Shown: in pieces, positions 34,415 through 46,203 of the stretch | Position numbering within the stretch: the first letter of the stretch is position 1 | Layout of the letters: every line of letters starts with the position of its first letter | Assembly: GCA_020081605.1 (NCBI GenBank) | Contig: JAHREC010000045.1 | Location: 1,178,001 to 1,242,000 of the forward strand | DNA length: 64,000 bases | DNA from: Albifimbria verrucaria | Taxonomy: Eukaryota; Ascomycota; Sordariomycetes; Hypocreales; Stachybotryaceae | Direction of reading: 5' to 3' | Translations under genes and position numbers: made by a program | Notes under the pieces: generated by a model | Database searches by the model: none | Seen by the model: only the letters and a program-made list of their open reading frames with translations | What the model was told of the DNA's origin: nothing

Positions 34415-36318
34415 TGATTGATGGGTTACCTTTGCCACAGCCATAGCCAAGACAAGTGCCATGACTGACTAGAGTCTTCTTAGTAACGAAATCGTCAAGG
34501 GCGGCTCACAGCACGCAGATGCCAGGCAAAACTTTGTGTGAAGGATTAGACACTGGCTGTATTGTCTCTTTTTTTCGTATCTTCGGCGCGACTGGGAATG
34601 GTTGACCTGCAGGGTTAGCTCAAGGATATGACGGTAAACGGCTCTGTTTTTCAAGCCCTTTCCCTCCTCTGGATAGTGGGGAGTGAGCAGAAGGGATCAG
34701 GTTCTTGGCGGAGTCGGAAATGTGATTTCAACGGCATGTACAATTGGATTTAATCAAGGGTTGAAAGGGAAAAAGGGTGCGACTGTATTGGTCCCATAGC
34801 TAAGCCATCATCTGTTTCAGATCATGCAGAAAGGCAATCTCAATTCGCTTTCTGGCTTCACCTCTGTTCGAGATTTCTAGGGCAGACCGCCCAGGGCGAG
34901 TGGTAACACTCACAATTGGTGGTGGGCTGCTATATGTAGTTTGTGGGCCAGCAGGTCACGGTGAGCTGCTAGATCGTATGGTGCGGAAACAATGACAAAA
35001 CTTTTCCGGAATATACCGGACTAGGCAGTTGATGAAGCCCTCTTGTCGAGGGGCGTTTTGGCTTTGACCGCCGAGCTGCACTGTGTTGCAGGACGGGCCG
35101 GGAAGTGAGTGTCATATGTAGACGCAACGAATGGTGAGGAGGCTCGGGAGGGCTCACAGCCACGTCTCCGTCGGGATGGTGTGTGTGAATGACGAGCTGC
35201 ACTCGATCGCGTGTCCGTACGAGTAAATGTGAGACAAGAGGAACTCGTAGTCCAGCACCTCCCCAGTTAGCTTCGAACGAACCTTGACAGAGCAAGACAG
35301 GGGCCGCTTGGGCTGCAGGAGGGCACACCAGCAAGCACTAGGTGGCCTATTTTGGCGTCGTACGGCATTGCGATCAAGTCAGGCATCGGAGTGAACTGCC
35401 GTGCATCGACCCAGGCAATGGCACGAGGGGCGAATGAGAAACGGAGGCTTCGGGCCAGACTGTGACTATAGCGGGGAAACGGCAGGAGAAGACGCCTCGA
35501 CCCGGGTTCGTCGGTGCCAAGAGACGCTCGCCCAGGCCCGCTGCAGTCGGTCCCGTTTCGATACTGGCGTTCCACTGCCATGCTGGCATTCGCGGGGTTC
35601 CAGCCGAGTTGATAAGAGGGCAGCAGTGCCCTGTGCCAGGCTCGAGTGTCGAATCCGAAGACTTGGTAAGTATGCCCACACACTCCCTGTCCGTCAACCC
35701 CTTCCTCGCACCCCTGTAGCGAAAAAGGATGACCGCAAGCCGAAACTCGAGGCTAGGATGACAGGCAAGCTAGACAACGACGGCGAATGAATCAGCGTTC
35801 TTTGGCTAGGCTCTCCACCACCCGTTTTGGTACGCCCTATTGCTTATTGGGTAAATTTCGAGCTGTGGATGCTGAGTCCACCATGAAAGGACTATACCGA
35901 CTGGGAATTTTGCAGTGCGAAGAACGGACGGCCCAATGAGGTATCCAGTGAGCCTAGTTAGTCTATGTCCAGGTTACAGAAGGATCCATAGGGCTAGGGG
36001 GTGTAAGGAAAGCCTTTCTAGATGGCTTATGTTGCCACGGGGCTGAAAGGGCTCGGTTTCTGCACAGGAACTCATGCACGATACGTCAACATGGTGAGGA
36101 CAGGCGTTCCGCACAACGCTTGGGTAAAGACAATCCAATTAAGAGCAAGAGGCTAGGACAAATGGTTGTGTTTTGAATTTGGGGTGGTGGGTAGTGGGTA
36201 GTGGGTATCAAGAAAAAGGGAATTTGAGTGACAGTGAAGCGTAACATCCACCCATTATCAACGACATATGGTAGTGACCCAGGCAGAAATTCGAGGAAAG
36301 GAATGAGTGTCGGTGTTG
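34415..36318. other. Intergenic between Cys-rich gene and LAMTOR1-like gene
   Basis: No gene recognised. Contains a GGGTAGT tandem (36189-36207) just downstream of the LAMTOR1-like stop codon. Confidence 0.5.
36189..36207. repeat. (GGGTAGT)n short tandem
   Basis: Two full units and a partial third of a 7-nt G-rich repeat. The motif is close to, but not, a telomere-type repeat. Confidence 0.85.
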
Positions 36319-36911
36319 TTATTTCATAGCAGCAGCCGCGTCGGCAAATGTGCCCACAAGCGGAGCGTCGTCGCTGTTGATCGTTTTGATACTGGCAGGC
36401 TGATTGCGTTGCAGCTCAACCGTGTTGTCCTCGCCGAGCCAATCGACCTTGACACCGGCGAGGGATTCGTCGTCTTCGGTATTGAGCTTGGATACGAGGT
36501 GCTGATATCGAGCAACACGAGCGCCTTGTCCAGTATAAGCGAAGGGAGTGGAAGTGCCGCGGGAGGCGGGATCTTGAGGAGCAATCTCGAATATGTCGAC
36601 CATGTTGCTGCAGTTGTTAGCACTTGTGCCCGTCGCGTGTAGGATGGAGACTGGGACCAACTTGGATGTTTTAGCGACGACTCGCTGCAAAGCTTCATTC
36701 TCGCGCTGGGCCTCGTTTGTATCGACGTCACCGTTCATGGCCCCATCGCCAAAGCTACCGTACTGCATGCCATTGGCGTCGTCGAACAGCAGCCGGTTCT
36801 CCTGGTCCTACATACGAGTCAGAAACAGGCAGTATCCAGCAATGGTCGACGACCTACCTCGTCATAATTGTCCTTGTCGCGACGGCCCAGGCATGATGCA
36901 CAAGCTCCCAT
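36319..36911 (-). CDS. LAMTOR1/Meh1-like late-endosomal adaptor (Ragulator/EGO subunit)
   Basis: Minus-strand exons 36858-36911, 36662-36807 and 36319-36607. Introns are 50 nt and 54 nt; the 54-nt intron is a multiple of three with no stop and is easily missed. It is supported by its GT-AG ends, CTAAC branch and the resulting VVAKTSNNMVDIFEI. The product is 162 aa. The N-terminus MGACASCLGRR offers Gly2 for myristoylation and Cys4/Cys7 for palmitoylation, the membrane anchor of LAMTOR1/Meh1. The short segment DQENRLLFDDANGMQYGS is also family-like. The complex tethers Rag GTPases to the vacuole or late endosome and so recruits TORC1. All frames are intact. Its divergence from yeast Meh1 means the assignment rests on N-terminus, length and helical layout. 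Confidence 0.78.
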
Positions 36912-38227
36912 GATGGCTCAACGGCTAGGCGCAGACCATGCCAAAAGGAGCGAACAGAAGGGAAGAGAAGAAAGGAAAGGAAATGAGGGAACGGCCAGTT
37001 TGAGAGTGCTGGGTAGGCTTAACGAGCCGTGGTCATATTGGATCGTTGCGCCTCGTGGAAGGAGAATGCTCAGCCGTCGCACTGCTATGAAGTGAGGTGA
37101 CGTGAAGGCCAGTTGCGTCCCAGAGATTATCATTATCGAGAGTGGGGCCCTCTCACGTGTTCAGGTACGGTTGATCTGGGAACCCATTTTGGCAGGAGCC
37201 AAACCAAACCAAACCAAACCAAACCAAACCAGACCAGGCCAGGCCAGACCAAGCTAAACCAAACATTGTGTTTGACAGGCCGGGTAATTAATAGGCCCGG
37301 GTTCCGCCTTAGTCGACATGAAGACTCAGCCATGGATACAATATCAACATAACCATGGCGAATCAAGAAAATGCCATGTTTAAAATAAAGAGATGTATCG
37401 TGCTTTGCCTTGATATCTTCTTCTTTACTTCATCCCGAATAATCTCAAATCCCTAATTCTCAGCCCCTTGGGCATTCTCTTTATTCGTCATGATTGTGGT
37501 GATATTGCATCCAAGTATCATTGTAAATGGGCTAAAACGCTTACTTGCGTCGTCATACATGCAACAACTTCGCAGCTGTCCAACGTCGACATTTCGACGC
37601 CATGATCATTTTATTTTCACTCAATTGAATCCATTGCAACTAGCTACGACTCCTTGAACATTTTGTTTTTATTTTTGTCTCTTCGTTCACCTTTAGCCCC
37701 GTGTTTGTATCCGTCTGCGCAAGGGATGCATTGCTTGAGCCTGCATCTCCCTTGGCAAGGCGTGCCCTTGCTTATCTGACTCCTAATGACACCACTAGGC
37801 GGCCTAGAGATCCCTTGTGATATCATTTACTCAATACTTCTAACCCTTATGGAGCTTCTATTGTCTCCTGTGGCGCTGCTTTGCTGCCATGTCGTCGGCA
37901 TGTTTCCTCCTCTTCCAACAAGGTATCACAGGGCGACTGCGTCTCCTGGGTATTGCTATTGCGTTCTTATTATGCTAATAAATTGACGAAGGGCTTTAAA
38001 TGGTTGCATATAACTTGCTTCATCGATTTATGCTCTTCCACGCATGTTCCACTCTCCGCAGTTGAAGATATAAGGATGCAAGCTCCATCATTTACACCAT
38101 AATTAGAGCACACTCGCACTTCATCAAGGCTTTAGGTCTATTGCCTCCAACCTACGCCATCATCTCCTTGCTTAGTTCTTGAGAAATCACCCACAATCCC
38201 TACCATTACTCTATATTGTGCTGCATC
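36912..38227. other. Intergenic, divergent promoters, with an (AAACC)n repeat
   Basis: Holds AAACC repeated six times (37201-37230) with degenerate continuation to 37264. Otherwise AT-rich without a gene. Confidence 0.55.
37201..37230. repeat. (AAACC)x6 microsatellite
   Basis: Six perfect AAACC units, then imperfect AGACC/AGGCC copies to about 37264. Confidence 0.95.
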
Positions 38228-39955
38228 ATGCATCGTTTTCTACCCTTGGCCCTGCTGGCCGTGGCACCTGGAGCTCAAGCCAATTTTAAACATATGCAAG
38301 CACTGGAAAAGTGCTGTCCTTGTTCAGAAAATGGCCCCGATAACAAAGATGGCCCCGAAGATGTGGCGGCTGGTGCTAAAACAGTCTACATAAGCAATGG
38401 CTTTCAGCTGGACGCCTTGCCAACCATTACTGTCGTGGTTGACCATACTGTAACAAAGAATGGCCCAACCGTCTATATCACAAAAGCATCCGACCCCGAG
38501 GCCGATAAAACACGAGCGGGAGGCCGCACAGATGGCAAAACAGCCATTCCCAACGACAAACCCAATGCCGTGGCCAGTGGGACTAACCCAACAAAGGCAG
38601 TGGCTGGAAATGAGGACGAAAAGAAACCTGCTGGTGATGGAAGAAAACAAGGCAGTGGAAAGAATACTGGGGAAAGCCAAAACCCAGACAGTGCCGATGA
38701 TGAAGATCCTAGCGAGCCAGCTCAATCGTCGAGATTGGGTGCTCGACCTGGTTCCGTTAACGCTACCCCTCCTGTGATCGGCAACAAGCCCTCCAAAACG
38801 GCTGTTGGAGGTTCTGCCACAACTACAGGAGCTACAGAGGACGATTTGGAGAAGCCAAGTGGAGACAAGACCGACGGAGACGTGCCGAAAAAGTCGGGTG
38901 CAAAACCTCAAGGTGCTAAAGCCGATGAACATCAAAGTGATAACGGAAATGATGGGCATAAAAACAATGGGGGTGATGAAGAGACTGATAACGGCACCGG
39001 TGATAAAGCAGCTGGGAACGACACGGCAGATGATGACCTCGACGACAACACCACAAATAACGAGGTTGACAATGATGCCACGGATAAAGAAGTTGACAAT
39101 AACACCACAGATACAAAGGTCGACGACAATAACACAGGTAAAGAGGTCAACAACGCCACCACGGACACGAAAGTCGACGACAATAACACAGATGAAGAGG
39201 CCGACGACGATACCACAGACGAAAAGACCGAAAATGGTAAAGGTGATAAAGCACAAGCTGCCGAAAGCTCCAGAAAGCCTGTCGCCGTAAGTGGACCCAA
39301 GTCAGACAGTCGCTCCGGCACACGGACAACGGAATCGCCTGGCCTCGCCCGAGTCACCGCTCCGCCGCAAACAAGAACTGTATCAGTCGATCACTATCGC
39401 ACAGTCACCAAGACACTACCTAGCTCTGACGACGATGACGAGAGCGGCGATAACATCGAGATCATCATCATAAACATCAATACCGGCCGCACAATCTGCA
39501 GGACACAGAGTGGGAAGCAGTGCCAGAGCACAGAGAGTTCTGCTGAAGGAAATGATGAGATCGATGATGGGATTGATGGTGGGATTGATGATGAGATTGA
39601 TGACCAGGATCTGGAAGATGTTTGCACATCGGGTGATGAACCTACCAGCACAAAGACTGTATTCAACACAGTTTACGCAACTGTCAGGCCCAACCCTCCT
39701 CGTACATCTGATGATGTGGATAGGGGCTCGCTGGCGTCGGAAACCTCATCCTCCAACTCGACAAGAACTAATTCTACTATGGACGCGGCGCCAGCGAGGA
39801 ACAGCACGATGCTCTCGCCCGACCGTGGCTCATGGAATGGCACGCTATGGAACAGCACAGCAACTAATAGTGCGGCACGTCCAAGGGGCAGCACTGGCTT
39901 CTTGAACCGCCAGAAGCAAAGAGCTTCGTTGTTGAAGAGGTTGCGGGGACTCTAA
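38228..39955 (+). CDS. Secreted Asp/Thr/Asn-rich low-complexity repeat protein
   Basis: A single intact exon of 575 codons from ATG 38228. Residues 1-18 are a signal peptide (MHRFLPLALLAVAPGAQA). A short Cys-containing segment follows (LEKCCPCSENG), then Lys/Gly/Asp/Pro-rich disorder. Around nt 39028-39230 lie imperfect repeats of about 11 residues (DNNTTDTKVDD, NNATTDTKVDD and variants), rich in N-x-T sequons. Later come SVDHYRTVTKTLPSSDDDDE, a GIDGGIDDEIDDQD acidic repeat and an N-x-S/T-dense tail ending in basic RASLLKRLRGL. No GPI anchor or transmembrane segment is obvious. Predicted extracellular, heavily glycosylated wall or matrix protein, or an effector; the function is unknown. Fungal surface proteins often contain the VTKT and TVFNTVYATVRP style motifs seen here. 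Confidence 0.75.
   Translation: MHRFLPLALLAVAPGAQANFKHMQALEKCCPCSENGPDNKDGPEDVAAGAKTVYISNGFQLDALPTITVVVDHTVTKNGPTVYITKASDPEADKTRAGGRTDGKTAIPNDKPNAVASGTNPTKAVAGNEDEKKPAGDGRKQGSGKNTGESQNPDSADDEDPSEPAQSSRLGARPGSVNATPPVIGNKPSKTAVGGSATTTGATEDDLEKPSGDKTDGDVPKKSGAKPQGAKADEHQSDNGNDGHKNNGGDEETDNGTGDKAAGNDTADDDLDDNTTNNEVDNDATDKEVDNNTTDTKVDDNNTGKEVNNATTDTKVDDNNTDEEADDDTTDEKTENGKGDKAQAAESSRKPVAVSGPKSDSRSGTRTTESPGLARVTAPPQTRTVSVDHYRTVTKTLPSSDDDDESGDNIEIIIININTGRTICRTQSGKQCQSTESSAEGNDEIDDGIDGGIDDEIDDQDLEDVCTSGDEPTSTKTVFNTVYATVRPNPPRTSDDVDRGSLASETSSSNSTRTNSTMDAAPARNSTMLSPDRGSWNGTLWNSTATNSAARPRGSTGFLNRQKQRASLLKRLRGL
39028..39230 (+). repeat. Imperfect ~33-nt coding repeats (Asp/Thr/Asn-rich)
   Basis: In-frame degenerate repeats encoding DNxTTDxKVDD-like units within the secreted protein; about six copies of differing quality. 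Confidence 0.7.
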
Positions 39956-42900
39956 TTGAAGACAGATTGGTGGCATATAATTAATACCCGGATTGATATG
40001 GTGCTTAGGTGCAAGGGACGCTTTTAATACTTTGGTTGGATGCATAGAAATGTAATGTACAGATATTCATAGGAGTTTTTAGTCGTAAGCCAGTTATTTC
40101 CCAGGCTCTACTTTTTGTTCTCACAATCAAATTCCGCAGCAAACCTCTTCACTTCTCGAAACGTTCATGATCGGCAATGTGTGACAAGATACATGTCCAT
40201 GGGAAGTTGAGATTTGTCACTGCCAGCAGCTAGAAATTGCTTGCTATTATGTCGCATTGAGCAGCATGCGTTATTTAATATTATTGATCCATTAGAACTC
40301 GACAATTGGCTGATAAACCCACGAACATGTTTCCGAGACAGCCATAGGGTAGCGCCCGCATCGAAGACATCACCAATCGGAGCAGAACAAGACGCGGATT
40401 CCCTCAAACCCCAATTCCATCTGGCATACTCCAATCCAGACTGCCGATGAATATTGGAGCAAAGAGCCACATTAGTATGTTGCACCGGAAGGCAAGCCAT
40501 GAACCTGCATTGCATACGCGTGACAGACACGAAGCGCTGCTGTCCGTTTTAGGGAATACTGGACTAGACTCCGTGTCTCATGATAAGCCAGAAGATAACA
40601 AGGCTTATATGAAGCCGGCATCGCATTTGGAGGTCAAGTGAACTCAAATCCACGAGCCAGGTACCCGTACAAATGAAAGCATGGAAGTTGTAGGCGGGAA
40701 TTAAAACCGCATTATCCTGATACAGCTGCTGGTCCATTGGCCTGAAGAACTCGTTGTATCAGCTCACCATCATTCCAATGCGGCTGAAGTACTGCGACGT
40801 ATAGCTGAAAAGAGCCTGAAGGCATGAGCTACCTCTGGAGCACAGCCAGGTCTTAATGGCTATCATTACTAATGGATTCTACAATAACATAGGCTTCGTT
40901 TTGGTAACTCCTAAGCTGAGCAACGACGCCGTTGATTTGATCTGCATGTAGATCTTGCCTTGTGCCTGAAGTCTTTTCACCAGTAGTGGCACGCCAAATC
41001 AGTGCCTGAATCTAGGACAAGCACCGGCGGAAGACAACAGGTCTAAATGCTCACACTACAGACTATAGAGGGTTGTGCGCACGCTATACCTGTCATCGGT
41101 CCGCCTAGGACGCAAGTGATCGAAGTTGGGACCAACTTATACCAGATCGGCATAACCTCAAGGGGTAGCTGGGACGCCGCAAGCACTAGCTTACCTGCAC
41201 TCTCGCGGGAGGCGTCCATTCCTGCGGCGGCCTCTGATGCATTTCTTTCCTTTCGTCCTTTGTCCTGGGCTGCCATCCAAGCACTACACATGCGACCCCC
41301 ACGGACCCAGAAGCTGGGACTTTGGGGTTACAATTGGGGATCCCTGTAGTATGTACGTATGCACTGTATGCATGCAGCAGACCCTCCATTGGGCCAGACC
41401 GTCGCCTCGTTGGGCGGAAGAAGAAGGGTGAGGTGACAGAGCTAACATGGGAGGGAAGGACGAGAACGGATGTCAATTATGCAGTGATGCAGAACCACAC
41501 CCCTGGTGCTGCGCTGTCGGTGCTACTGCTGGTTGCTTTCAGGTGCATATCACATGAAAAAGCGACACAACGTGGCACAGGATACACCACTGACTACTCG
41601 CAACGTGGCCGAGCAAACTCGGTTATCACTGGTGTTCTAGCACACTACAGGTAGCAGGCATGAGAGCAGCAGTAGCGACGGCCGGGATTGACCACTCATA
41701 TCAAGGGCTGCGTACACACATTTACGAGGTGCTCGTTATCTTGACAAGCAGCTAATACGAGTGGTTATTCCTAGTGCGGATCTCGGAAGCATGCCTGGCC
41801 CCAAGAGCCCTTGCCAGTGCAGAGTCCAGATCTTGCGGACCGCAGCCATGGCTTTCTGGAAATGGCGCTGAAAGCCTGGCCTCAACCCCTGTACCTTGTC
41901 TACCCCCATGAGCTGGAGCCGCTCATCGTGTCCTCCCTGTAGTTTGCCTAGGGTTGGTGACCCAGATCGCCGGTTACTGACCAATCCACCCAATGTGAGG
42001 GAGACGCTGTGTAGTGGCACCACAAGATCTGAACGCCAGGAGTAAATCCCTGATTAAATAAACAGTAGAAAATTCAGACGAAGCCAAAGCAACTTCTTGG
42101 ACTTTGTGGAGTAAGAAGCCAGCCCATCAGCCTAAACTAAAGCGCAACGGCGTAGACGATAGTTAATGATGGTGAAGATTAAGCGGCGCCTTGTCAACGT
42201 TCGTTTAGGTACACGGGCCGGACCACAGCTGGATAAGTGTCCGTCAGCGAGCAGTGCATTGCATTCCGAACCCTTGTTTTTGAAATACGAGGTATTGACA
42301 GCGAGAGCCTCTGTGCCATGGTGTCACGAGCGCTCGGTCGCAAGGTCCCACCAAGCAAACATCCAGCGAGAGGAAGCAAGCGCACGCTGCAAGAAGTAGG
42401 ACTGGCTTTCAATTACGATTTGGAGAGAGCGAGGAAAAGATCGGCACGTCATTCGAGTGCAGCAGCACCGCAAGCAGCGCATGGCGAGCATGCAGTTGTG
42501 AGACATGGAGCTCAAGAGTGAGCCCCACCCTGGCAGCTCGCATCATCCATGTCCACCGCCAATCACTACGCTGCCAGGTCTGCTGCCCTTTGCAGACAGC
42601 ACTTCATGGGGATGGCAAAGTTTCTGGGATTGAGTTGCGCAAAAAGGGCTGAAAACAGTGGTCCGTTTACGCTCTGCCGGGTCTGGGCTAGCCAAGGGAT
42701 TTGCGCCGCTGGTCTCTACTTGCGGCTGGCTGACGCTAACAAAATGCTCTATCGAAATACGATTGTCAGACGGGATTGCGTCGTCGAGGATGGACTAGTC
42801 CCTGAATGGGGACAACTCCCGGTCCTTGTTGGGATAACGAGCTTCTTGTTGCTCTTGTTGCGGCCATGGGACGGCCCAAGTTTTATAGCAGCTGACTCGC

Positions 42901-43573
42901 ACTTGTTCGCCTTGACCTCGCCTCTCACAGCTGCGTCACGCTGGCACAGAAAGTATACTTTACCTTCTCGAATCTCCCACCTCGACTGCATTTATTCTCT
43001 TTGACAGGGACTGGGGAGTTTTTGTTTCCAAGTTGAATTATGGCCTTTTAACAGCTGGTGTACTTTGGAGAGTTCAAACATTGACTAACAAGGAGATATT
43101 TTTACATCCTGAGATAGCTTCACTTTTGAGACCAAAAGTGGAAGTGCCTTCCCATCTTTCCTGTTTGACCTTCGCCTGCCTTCCTTGGAAACTGCCCCCG
43201 CGCGGCAGGTGCATTCGACTTGTCTTTTGGCTCTTATCTCTTCTTCACCAAACTTCTCACCACCTCAACTGGGCCATTGTTTTCCTTCTCTTCTTTCCAC
43301 CTCCTCGACGGTGGTTGTTCTCTCGCATCCGTGAATCAGCCCGCACCCTATTTCGAGCCGAATTGCCCTGAGTTTCTTCAACGGCATTTGGCCGTCAAAC
43401 GCCTCGCCCTCCGTCGTGTCCTCGTTTGGTGTTTCGACGATACCGCGAGAAATCATTAGGAATCGAGCCTGCGACACAACGAGGTGGAATGAACCTGCAA
43501 AAGTAAGGTGGTCAGACTACGACGGGATCGAATATTATTCACCGCCAGTCGATCGAACAGCCGCGTCTTCACC
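39956..43573. other. Gene-poor stretch before the DXD membrane protein
   Basis: No convincing gene. Open frames stay below 160 codons with no family features. The last ~500 nt are pyrimidine-rich, like a leader of the gene starting at 43574. Confidence 0.5.
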
Positions 43574-45163
43574 ATGTACCACGCCACTCAGAGAAACACC
43601 ACCTTCGGTGTCCTCGCCGTCCTCCTCATCATCATGTTCCTCTCGATGGACCAGCTGCTACTCAGGATGAACGATGGTTTCACCGTATTCGAAGGGCTCT
43701 CATCGCATGGACAGGAGAAGCCGCAAGAAACCCCGATCCTCTCAACGGAACGAACCCTCGTTTCTACTCTTCGTCTGGCGACATACTGTCAGGCGCGACG
43801 AACACGACTCGGCCTGCCAATGTGAAGAGAATCATGGGCCTGGTCTTTTCGGCCGCCGCCACACCGTCTCTATTCTAGATTGCTATCTGAAGGTATTGCC
43901 CTTTATACAAACCTCACTGCTACTTCAAGACCAATTTCACTGACAAACGGCTGTAGCGCAACCTGGTCAAGAACGGCGGTATGTTGGATGGCGTCATCTG
44001 GCTAGAACGAACCACCAACCGTGCGGACCTCGCTCTCTTGAGCAAGCTCATTGATGGCGAACCTGATTATGTGAGATGGAAGGTTGACCTGAACGACGGT
44101 GAAGGCTACGCAAGCTCCTATGACCAAGCAGAAGATGACACATTGTACATCAAGATGGACGATGACATTGTAAGTTCAAGATGCACAATCCATTCTCGCG
44201 GCCTCCTTTTGGACATAGAATGAGATGGCAGGTTTCTATAATCCCTGATCTAAGCTAATATGCTGCAGGTCTATGTCGAAGACACAGTAATCCCCTCCAT
44301 CATAGAGACCAAACTGGCGCGCCCAGATTACTACATTGTCTCCGCCAACATCGTGAATCAGCCTATGATCAGCTGGATCCACTGGAATCTTGGTGCTGTC
44401 AAGCCTTACCTACCTGAATTCGATCGCACCGACCTCGAACTCTCGCGGCCCTCAACTTTCGATTGGCGCGTCTCTTCCCTGCCAACTTGGGACGGCCCCG
44501 ATGACTTCGACCCTGAGAAGATTATCGCGGAAGCGCCTCAGCGCTGGCTCCTCTACGCGACAGGATGCATCACATCCTTGACCACACACCCATCGAGCAT
44601 ACCGAGTACGACCCCTTCGGCCGCGGCTGGCACCAGTGGCAGATTGGTGCCCAAGAGCACTACAGTTTCTTGGAACATCTTGAGAACAATGACTTGTGGC
44701 GGTACAAGTTCTATACTTGGGACTTCCAGTACAAGCGCATGGGTATTCAGTTCATTGCCATAATGGGTAAGGACATCAACGCAGCCAAGCCCATCGACAA
44801 AGATGATGAGCACCATTTGGTTGTCACCATGCCTCGGAAGTTAGGACGACGTAAGTTGCCCGCCCTCACTCTTGTGTCTCTACGCTCGTGTCCGCCTTTG
44901 CGGCGAATGCACCGAAGTAGCCAAATGCGGGATCAAAAAGCTAACATGTTCTAGATGCCGTGGCTGATGGCAGAGGGATAGCTGCCCACTATAGCTTCGG
45001 AATTCAAAGTGGTATGAGAGCGACAGACATCCTTGACCGGTATCGCGCCTTTGCCGTAGAGAACATCTGCGCCTCGCCTATGATGTGGCTATCCGAAATG
45101 GACGATGATCCCGCAGACCTCGAAGCTGATGAGCTTGGTGGTCTTGAGATGGAGTCAGGATGA
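43574..45163 (+). CDS. Type II membrane protein with DXD motif, probable glycosyltransferase-like
   Basis: Exons 43574-43892, 43957-44169, 44269-44850 and 44955-45163; introns 64, 99 and 104 nt; about 441 aa. A single N-terminal membrane anchor (FGVLAVLLIIMFLSMDQLLL, residues 11-30) follows a short cytosolic tail, the topology of Golgi enzymes. The lumenal part begins VKRIMGLVFFGRRHTVSILD and includes GGMLDGVIWLERT and YIKMDDDIV (residues 172-179), a DXD-type metal-nucleotide motif. Also seen are ISWIHWNLGAVKPYLPE and WHQWQIGAQEHYSFLEHLE. I recognise this as a widespread uncharacterised fungal family with a nucleotide-sugar-transferase look; substrate unknown. One base is missing at each of CCCC 43731-43734, TTTT 43846-43849 and CC 44550-44551. 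Confidence 0.75.
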
Positions 45164-46203
45164 TGATTACGATGAAATCCAGCGTTTGTTTGATACATGG
45201 TACGGGAGGGGATTCCCGTTGCATACCCCAGGTGTTTTCTGCTTTTGGTTAGACAGTAGACCATTAATGAGCCAATTATAACAAGGTCTCCCTGAGTTGG
45301 CATCTTTCTTTTGCCTTCATACTGTCAGTTTTCACTTGTGGACATTGGGAATAGGAGCATTGGGCATATTGATGAGCAGTGCGCCTCATACCATGCTTGA
45401 ATGAGGCCTCTATTGTTCACCAAGCTTATGCTAACAAAGCTTTGCTTCCAGCACTCCATACTGTAGGTATTGCATATTAACTATCAATTGCTTCACGGAA
45501 GGTACCGGTACTGTATATGCACATTCTGAGCAAATGCCTAGAAAAGCAAAGCAGTGGCTGGCCACTGACTCGCAAGTTCCTTTCGCCTGGCATGATTCCT
45601 TTAAACAAACGAGAACCCCATGATTGTTCGGCAGCACAATGGAATTGTGCCATTTGACAAGGTGAATGGAAAGTCTTTTTTCCGGCATGATAGCACACAC
45701 ATCTACTAACTTTACTCCGTCAGTCTAGGCGGAACAAGTGTCATGCTATGAGATGTAACCACACCTAAGACCATGAGGCTGAACACAGGAAAGGACCGCG
45801 TGTTCGCAGAAACAGCTTGACAATCAGGCAGAGTTAACCTCTATACATCGAGTGCCTTTTCGATACTCCTATGATGTATTCAATCTCATATTGTCCGTCT
45901 GGACGCAAGCTTGTTCTGGGGCACTGTCGAACAATCATTGATGTTCGCAGGATCAGCTCCTCGAATTGGCGCTTAGTGGTATTAACAAGGCCCAAAACAA
46001 GCCCTTAGCATACACGGACTGTATGAAGCTGACGATGTTTACCTGGCATTTAAATACTTAACAGATCTCAAGGTCCAGAGATATTTTATTCCCTTAGCAA
46101 TTCTCAGGGCGTCTCGATCATTGCCAACACGACAACCCACCCACAGTCTACAGCCAACAGCATACAGAACAAAAGAAAAAATTGTTGTCTTGACAAATCG
46201 ATC
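45164..46203. other. Intergenic
   Basis: About 1 kb without a supported gene. The right end is the promoter of the kinase-like gene. Confidence 0.55.

Noticed and set aside
38324..39256. 310-codon minus-strand frame full of Ile/Val/Cys
   Set aside because: It is the antisense of the Asp/Thr/Asn-rich repeat gene; GAC/AAC/ACC codons read backwards give Val/Gly-type hydrophobic residues. The plus-strand frame has a signal peptide and a complete gene structure.
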